Assembly (NCBI RefSeq): GCF_001861355.1
Contig: NZ_MASN01000060.1
Location: forward strand, 248,001 to 312,000
Direction: 5' to 3'
From: Natrialba sp. SSL1
GTDB lineage: Archaea; Halobacteriota; Halobacteria; Halobacteriales; Natrialbaceae
DNA: 64,000 nt
The notes below the pieces were generated by a model. That model was not told where the DNA came from, made no database searches, and was given only the letters and a program-made list of their open reading frames with translations. Position numbers and translations under genes: made by a program. Positions 60,252 to 64,000 of the stretch are shown one piece after another (within the stretch, counting starts at the first letter, position 1; every line of letters begins with the position of its first letter).

Positions 60252-61166
60252 TCAGGCGATCTTGTCGTACTGCTCCGAGAGCTTCTCGGCGGCCTCGCCG
60301 AGCTGATTCCGCTCGTACTCCGTGAGATCCCACTCGACGACTTCCTCGACGCCGTTCGAGCCGAGCTTGACGGGAACGCCGAAGGCAGTGTCCTCGTGGC
60401 CGAACTCGCCCTCGAGTGTAACGCTCGCCGGCAGCACTTCGCCGGTGTCGCGGAGGATGGCCTCGACCATGTGGCCGACGCCGGTCGCTGGTCCCCACTC
60501 CGTCGCGCCCTTCTTCTCGATGACGTTCATCGCGGAGGTCTGGAGTTCCTCGAGAAGTTCGTCCTTCTCGTCGTCGGTGAACTCGAGATCCTGGCCGTTG
60601 ACGCGGACCTTCGAGAAGACCGGGACCTGCGCGTCGCCGTGTTCGCCGAGAATCGTCGCCTCGACGTTCTGGATCGGGGCGTCGTAGCGCTGGGAGATCA
60701 CGTAGCGGAAGCGAGCGGAGTCGAGTCGCCCGCCGAAGCCGATCACCTTGTCGCGTGCGCGGTCGCCTGCCTCGTAGAGGTGGCGGTTGAGCAGGTCGAC
60801 TGGGTTCGACGTCGTGACGGTGATGAAGTCGTCGTTGTACTCCGCGATCGAGGAGCCGATGTCCTCCATGATCGGCGCGTTGTCGCCCGCGAGGTCGATC
60901 CGCGTCTGTCCGGGCTGGCGCGGGATGCCGGCCGTGATGACGACGACGTCCGAGCCCTCGGTGGCCTCGTAGCCGCCCTGGCGGATTGTGGTGTTCGAGT
61001 CGTAGGCTGCGCCGTGGTTCGCGTCGGCGGCCTGACCGATCGTGTCGTCTTCCTTGTCCGGGATGTCGACGAAGACGAGTTCGTCTGCGATGTCCCGAAG
61101 CGCGATGTTGTACCCTGCGGCGGCCCCGACCGTTCCGGCCGCGCCGACCACGCTAACTTTCGTCAT
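60252..61166 (-). CDS. mdh: Malate dehydrogenase, LDH-like haloarchaeal type
   Basis: The enzyme oxidises malate to oxaloacetate with NAD in the citric acid cycle. The 304-residue protein has the Rossmann start [23 protein letters not shown], the substrate arginine in [24 protein letters not shown] and the catalytic His in [14 protein letters not shown]. Arg at the substrate-specificity loop (RQPG) marks malate rather than lactate specificity. The ATG at 61166 begins the fold. A TATA-like TTAAAT (61195-61200, minus strand) lies 30 nt upstream. Confidence 0.95.
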   Translation of the reverse strand: MTKVSVVGAAGTVGAAAGYNIALRDIADELVFVDIPDKEDDTIGQAADANHGAAYDSNTTIRQGGYEATEGSDVVVITAGIPRQPGQTRIDLAGDNAPIMEDIGSSIAEYNDDFITVTTSNPVDLLNRHLYEAGDRARDKVIGFGGRLDSARFRYVISQRYDAPIQNVEATILGEHGDAQVPVFSKVRVNGQDLEFTDDEKDELLEELQTSAMNVIEKKGATEWGPATGVGHMVEAILRDTGEVLPASVTLEGEFGHEDTAFGVPVKLGSNGVEEVVEWDLTEYERNQLGEAAEKLSEQYDKIA

Positions 61167-61340
61167 ACCACGTAACGATCCGCTTGCCCCTGCGTTAAAT
61201 CCGTCGAATCCCGCTCTTCTCGCACGATATGACGATATTTCTATCGACAAATGTCGAACTCTTGCCGTTGGTGCGTTTCCACGTCACGCAGCACAGCCGC
61301 ATCCCGAACCGATATGAGCCAGCGCCGCCGTCTCACCCAC

Positions 61341-61790
61341 ATGCGAGTGAGCGTCATCGGCGGCGGAACGATCACGAACGACGAAGCCGACCGCGCCGAG
61401 GCAGTCGGCCGCGAACTTGGCCGGCGCGGCCACACGGTCGTCTGTGGCGGTCTCGGCGGGACGATGGAAGCCGTCTGCCGCGGTGCGAAAGAGGCTGGCG
61501 GGACCACCATCGGCATCCTCCCCGGCGACCGCCGGACCGCCGCAAACGAGCACGTCGACATCCCGATCGCAACCGGTCTCGCCCACGCCCGGAACGCACT
61601 CGTCCCGATGAACGGCGATGCAATCATCGCCCTTGCCGGCGGCGTCGGCACCCTCTCCGAAATCGGCTTCGCGGGCATCTACGACCGCCCCATCGTCGGT
61701 CTCGAGACCCACGACATCGCCGGCGTCGAGATCGAGACCGTCGAGACACCCACGGCCGCCGTCGATGCCGTGGAGGGGGCACTCGAGTAG
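61341..61790 (+). CDS. SLOG-superfamily (TIGR00725-type) protein
   Basis: The 149-residue protein has the nucleotide-binding Rossmann-like SLOG core: RVSVIGGGTITNDEADRAEAVGRELGRRGHTVVCGGLGGTMEAVCRGAKEAGG and the loop ALAGGVGTLSEIGFA. The family includes the cytokinin-activating LOG enzymes, but the PGGxGTxxE motif here is AGGVGTLSE, as in the TIGR00725 group of unknown role. ATG 61341 gives the family start MRVSVIGGG; ATG 61314 is also possible. Confidence 0.84.
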   Translation: MRVSVIGGGTITNDEADRAEAVGRELGRRGHTVVCGGLGGTMEAVCRGAKEAGGTTIGILPGDRRTAANEHVDIPIATGLAHARNALVPMNGDAIIALAGGVGTLSEIGFAGIYDRPIVGLETHDIAGVEIETVETPTAAVDAVEGALE

Positions 61791-61901
61791 CCCTGCCGCG
61801 ACCCGATTCCCGACTCGTTGTACGACAGCCGCTATCGGTACTTGCCACCGCCGCCACACCGAATCGGTACCGGCTTTGTGCACCCCCGCCTCGGCTCACC
61901 T

Positions 61902-62342
61902 ATGACTGATTCGAGCACTGTCGATGCCACTGCTGATTCGTACTCCATTCGTGAGGAACTCCCCGATCCTGAAACGTTCGCCGCACTGCGCGAGGCCGCC
62001 GATATGCCGCCGCGCTCTCTCGAGGGCATCGAACAGGGGCTCCCCAACTCCGTCTACGGCGTAATCGTCGTCCACGAACCAACCGGCGAAACGATTGGCA
62101 TGGGTCGCATCGTCGGCGACGGCGGCACCGTCTACCAGATTTCGGATATGGTTGTCCACCCCGACCATCAGCGCCAGGGACTCGGCACGCAAATTATGAC
62201 CCAACTCGAGTCCTACCTCGAGACGGAAGCGCCGCCGTCGGCGTACGTCAACCTCATGGCCGACATCGACGGCTTCTACGAGTCGTTCGGGTACGAGGAG
62301 ACGCGGCCGGCGTCGAAGGGGATGTATCGGCGGACGGAGTGA
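61902..62342 (+). CDS. GNAT-family N-acetyltransferase
   Basis: The 146-residue protein has motif A YQISDMVVHPDHQRQGLGTQIMTQLESYLE, with R/Q-x-x-G-L-G for acetyl-CoA, and a final FYESFGYEETRPASKGMYR typical of the YdfB/aminoalkylphosphonic-type GNAT group. Substrate unknown. It begins 110 nt after the SLOG gene, same strand, and may share its transcript. Confidence 0.86.
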   Translation: MTDSSTVDATADSYSIREELPDPETFAALREAADMPPRSLEGIEQGLPNSVYGVIVVHEPTGETIGMGRIVGDGGTVYQISDMVVHPDHQRQGLGTQIMTQLESYLETEAPPSAYVNLMADIDGFYESFGYEETRPASKGMYRRTE

Positions 62343-62403
62343 CACCAAATTCGGCGGGTCCGCCTTCGCAGCTTTTTCGACGGATGCCACCGTTCTAGTG
62401 GGT

Positions 62404-63147
62404 ATGAGTGACTTCGATAAGGAGGCCGAGCGCGAGAAGCTTCGGGAGAAGTACGAGCGCGACAAGGAAGAGCGACAGGCCACTCAGCGCATGAGCGACC
62501 TGCTGCTCAAGGGAGCGACGATGACGAACTCCCACTGTGGCACCTGCGGCGACCCGCTGTTTCAGGAGGGTGGTACGACGTTCTGTCCAAGCTGTCACGG
62601 GAATCCGGATGCCGTGCAGGGGACCGGACTCGAGGCAGACGCGGCCGAAGCGGATGCAGCCGATGATGCTGCAACCGAAGAGGGTGCACCCGAGGCCGGG
62701 GGCGGGACCGGGGCTGGAACCGAGACGGATGAACGAAACGCCGCCGCGGACTCGTCCGTGACGACTGACCGCGCCAACACTGACGCGACGACCGACCCCA
62801 AAACGACCTCTCAGCGATCGAGTGAGACTGGTTCGAACCGCGAGGAGAGTGGCCAGTCACAGCCAGCGCCGCGGTCGCAGCCTCAGCCACAGTCCCAGCC
62901 CCAGCCTCGGACCCAGTCCCACCCACAGTCACCACCCCGCCGCGAGGAACAGCCGACACCGTCCGGCAGTGTCGACACGAACGCCACCGACGACAGCGCC
63001 GGCGACCTCGCCGCTGCCCGCGACTCGCTGACGCGTGCACTCGAGAAGTTCGCCGCCGAGGCAGCCGCCACTGACGACCCGCGATATGCGAAGGAGTGTC
63101 TCGAGGCGGCCCGTGAAGCGAGCGAGGCGCTGGAGTCGCTTCGCTGA
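62404..63147 (+). CDS. Sjogren's/scleroderma autoantigen 1 (p27)-family zinc protein
   Basis: The 247-residue protein begins with a charged helix (DFDKEAEREKLREKYERDKEERQATQRMSDLLLKGATM) and then the zinc ribbon HCGTCGDPLFQEGGTTFCPSC, the archaeal/eukaryotic autoantigen p27 pattern. About 130 residues of low-complexity Ala/Glu/Gln/Pro sequence follow. The C-terminus is a helical region (RDSLTRALEKFAAEAAATDDPRYAKECLEAAREASEALES). Role unknown. ATG 62404 begins the family start; a GTG 6 nt upstream is in frame. Confidence 0.85.
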   Translation: MSDFDKEAEREKLREKYERDKEERQATQRMSDLLLKGATMTNSHCGTCGDPLFQEGGTTFCPSCHGNPDAVQGTGLEADAAEADAADDAATEEGAPEAGGGTGAGTETDERNAAADSSVTTDRANTDATTDPKTTSQRSSETGSNREESGQSQPAPRSQPQPQSQPQPRTQSHPQSPPRREEQPTPSGSVDTNATDDSAGDLAAARDSLTRALEKFAAEAAATDDPRYAKECLEAAREASEALESLR

Positions 63148-63249
63148 GTTCGTCCGTCGTCCCCTCGGTTCGCGGTTCGCGGCTCGTAGCTGTCGCGGCT
63201 CTGGCTGCCGCGACTCGTAACTCGCGACACCACCGTCGACAGACCGCGA

Positions 63250-64000
63250 TCAGGAGAACCGGAGGAACTGCCGATCGTCCGTTTGCTCTGTCACCGCCGG
63301 ATACAGTATCACGAAGTTCCCCTCGGTGAGCTGTGCGATTCGCGCCGGCAGTGTCTGTAGCTCCGGATGCCATCCCGTGTCCGTCCGGCGAGAGCTCAAA
63401 CAGACGATCAGGTCGCCCGCTTCTCCCGCGCTGCGAAGCGGTTCGGTCAGCTCATCCCAGCCCGCAACCGTGTCGAACTCGACTGGCTGTTCCGGTGCGA
63501 CGCCGTCCATCACCCGTTCGAACTGCGCCGACTCTTCGCCAACTACAACGCCGTGGATCGGCGCTCCCGTCTGCTCGGCGACGAGCGCCACCGTGTGCAA
63601 CGCTTCGGCGATGCCGTCGTTGCGAGCCACGTTCGGGGGGAGCACGAGCACGATCCGCTGAGTTGTGGTGAGTCGTTCGCGAATCCGCGCGACGAGCGCG
63701 AGCTGCGTCGTTCGCCGGAGCACCTGGTCGATCACGTGGCCGAACACCCGCTGTGTCCGCGCACGAGCGCCGTCCCAGCCGATTACCAGTGTCGTGATGC
63801 GATTGTCGACCGCCGAGCCGACGATGCCCGAGGCGATATTGTGGTTTACTCGAGTGTGCGTCTCGAGTGGTACCGCTGCAGCCGTGGTCTCGTCGGCTAG
63901 CGTCTCGAGTCGTGTCTCCGCGTCACCGACTGCAGCGGCGGTCTGCGTGACGGTCCCGGGGCGGACGACGGTGACCGCGTGAATCGGCTCGTCGGCTCGC
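63250..64000 (-). CDS. USP-like C-terminus of a probable membrane transporter, 5' part off the window
   Basis: The open frame continues to base 64000 without an obvious start. The 250 residues present read as two stretches of universal-stress-protein-like fold: ...IHAVTVVRPG and TTLVIGWDGARARTQRVFGHVIDQVLRRTTQLALVARI, then RIVLVLPPNVARNDGIAEALHTVALVAEQTGAPIHGVVVG. In haloarchaea this arrangement is found at the C-terminus of sodium/proton antiporters and amino-acid permeases. The membrane part would be encoded beyond the window. The short reading frame from 63747 is only its tail. Confidence 0.75.
   Translation of the reverse strand, partial: RADEPIHAVTVVRPGTVTQTAAAVGDAETRLETLADETTAAAVPLETHTRVNHNIASGIVGSAVDNRITTLVIGWDGARARTQRVFGHVIDQVLRRTTQLALVARIRERLTTTQRIVLVLPPNVARNDGIAEALHTVALVAEQTGAPIHGVVVGEESAQFERVMDGVAPEQPVEFDTVAGWDELTEPLRSAGEAGDLIVCLSSRRTDTGWHPELQTLPARIAQLTEGNFVILYPAVTEQTDDRQFLRFS

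Overview
The window is a 64 kb piece of a haloarchaeal main chromosome, most like a member of the Natrialbales. It is GC-rich, its proteins are very acidic, signal peptides are mostly twin-arginine type, many transcripts look leaderless (TATA box about 25-28 nt before the start codon), and many genes belong to families seen mainly in Halobacteria. These include SAMP2, OapABC, two DUF5518-type membrane proteins, an Orc1/Cdc6 with an acidic extension, and a haloarchaeal malate dehydrogenase. No rRNA and no CRISPR array is present. One tRNA is seen, tRNA-Gln(CTG). The taxonomic placement is an inference from gene content; nothing in the window proves it.

Layout. 1-10 kb: clamp-loader small subunit (cut by the window edge), a bactofilin-like membrane protein, SAMP2, threonine ammonia-lyase, a GNAT protein, a SHOCT protein, an XPD-like helicase, a CPBP protease and a DUF1684 protein. 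10-14 kb: a methyltransferase divergent from an iron-type ABC importer (binding protein and fused permease, no ATPase), with four palindromes TTAGG-N4-CCTAA at the promoters. 14-18.3 kb: haloarchaeal unknowns and the oapA-oapB-oapC cluster. 18.3-19.8 kb: a replication origin with two inverted ORB elements flanking an AT-rich segment that carries three repeats at exact 31-bp spacing. 19.8-25.4 kb: orc1/cdc6, a lipoprotein, a signal peptidase and the DNA polymerase D small subunit. 25-33 kb: metabolism (aspartate kinase, a tryptophanase-like lyase, a secreted CocE/X-Pro peptidase, a thiamine-binding lipoprotein). 33-35 kb: an IS200/IS605 element with divergent tnpA and tnpB. 35-50 kb: membrane and secreted proteins, a MacB-type exporter, a second signal peptidase, rpiA, type 2 IPP isomerase, a histone-fold small protein, LarB, GIY-YIG, an FMN reductase, a phosphohexomutase, CysE and a phosphoesterase. 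50-64 kb: IMP cyclohydrolase, a small homing-endonuclease-repeat protein, tRNA-Gln, a rhodanese lipoprotein, an OYE-family enzyme, the hel308-cgi121 pair, a site-2 protease, a ferredoxin beside a cytochrome P450 remnant, malate dehydrogenase, an SLOG protein and the USP-like C-terminus of a probable transporter.

Information-processing genes are concentrated here (RFC, XPD-like helicase, Orc1, PolD small subunit, Hel308, KEOPS), several of them within 6 kb of the origin. Several genes too short for routine ORF calling are added: a 29-aa membrane peptide, a 55-aa membrane protein, a 55-aa histone-fold protein and a 49-aa zinc protein.

The most unusual signals are not genes. They are (i) about 65-85 bp inverted pairs of ORB-like sequence lying in frame inside variable linkers of both orc1 and the polD small-subunit gene, with weaker copies between genes; (ii) an 85-86 bp family with TATAGTA termini placed at gene 3' ends; (iii) two double-hairpin modules inside the IS element, one of them in frame within tnpA; and (iv) the four-site iron-type palindrome set.
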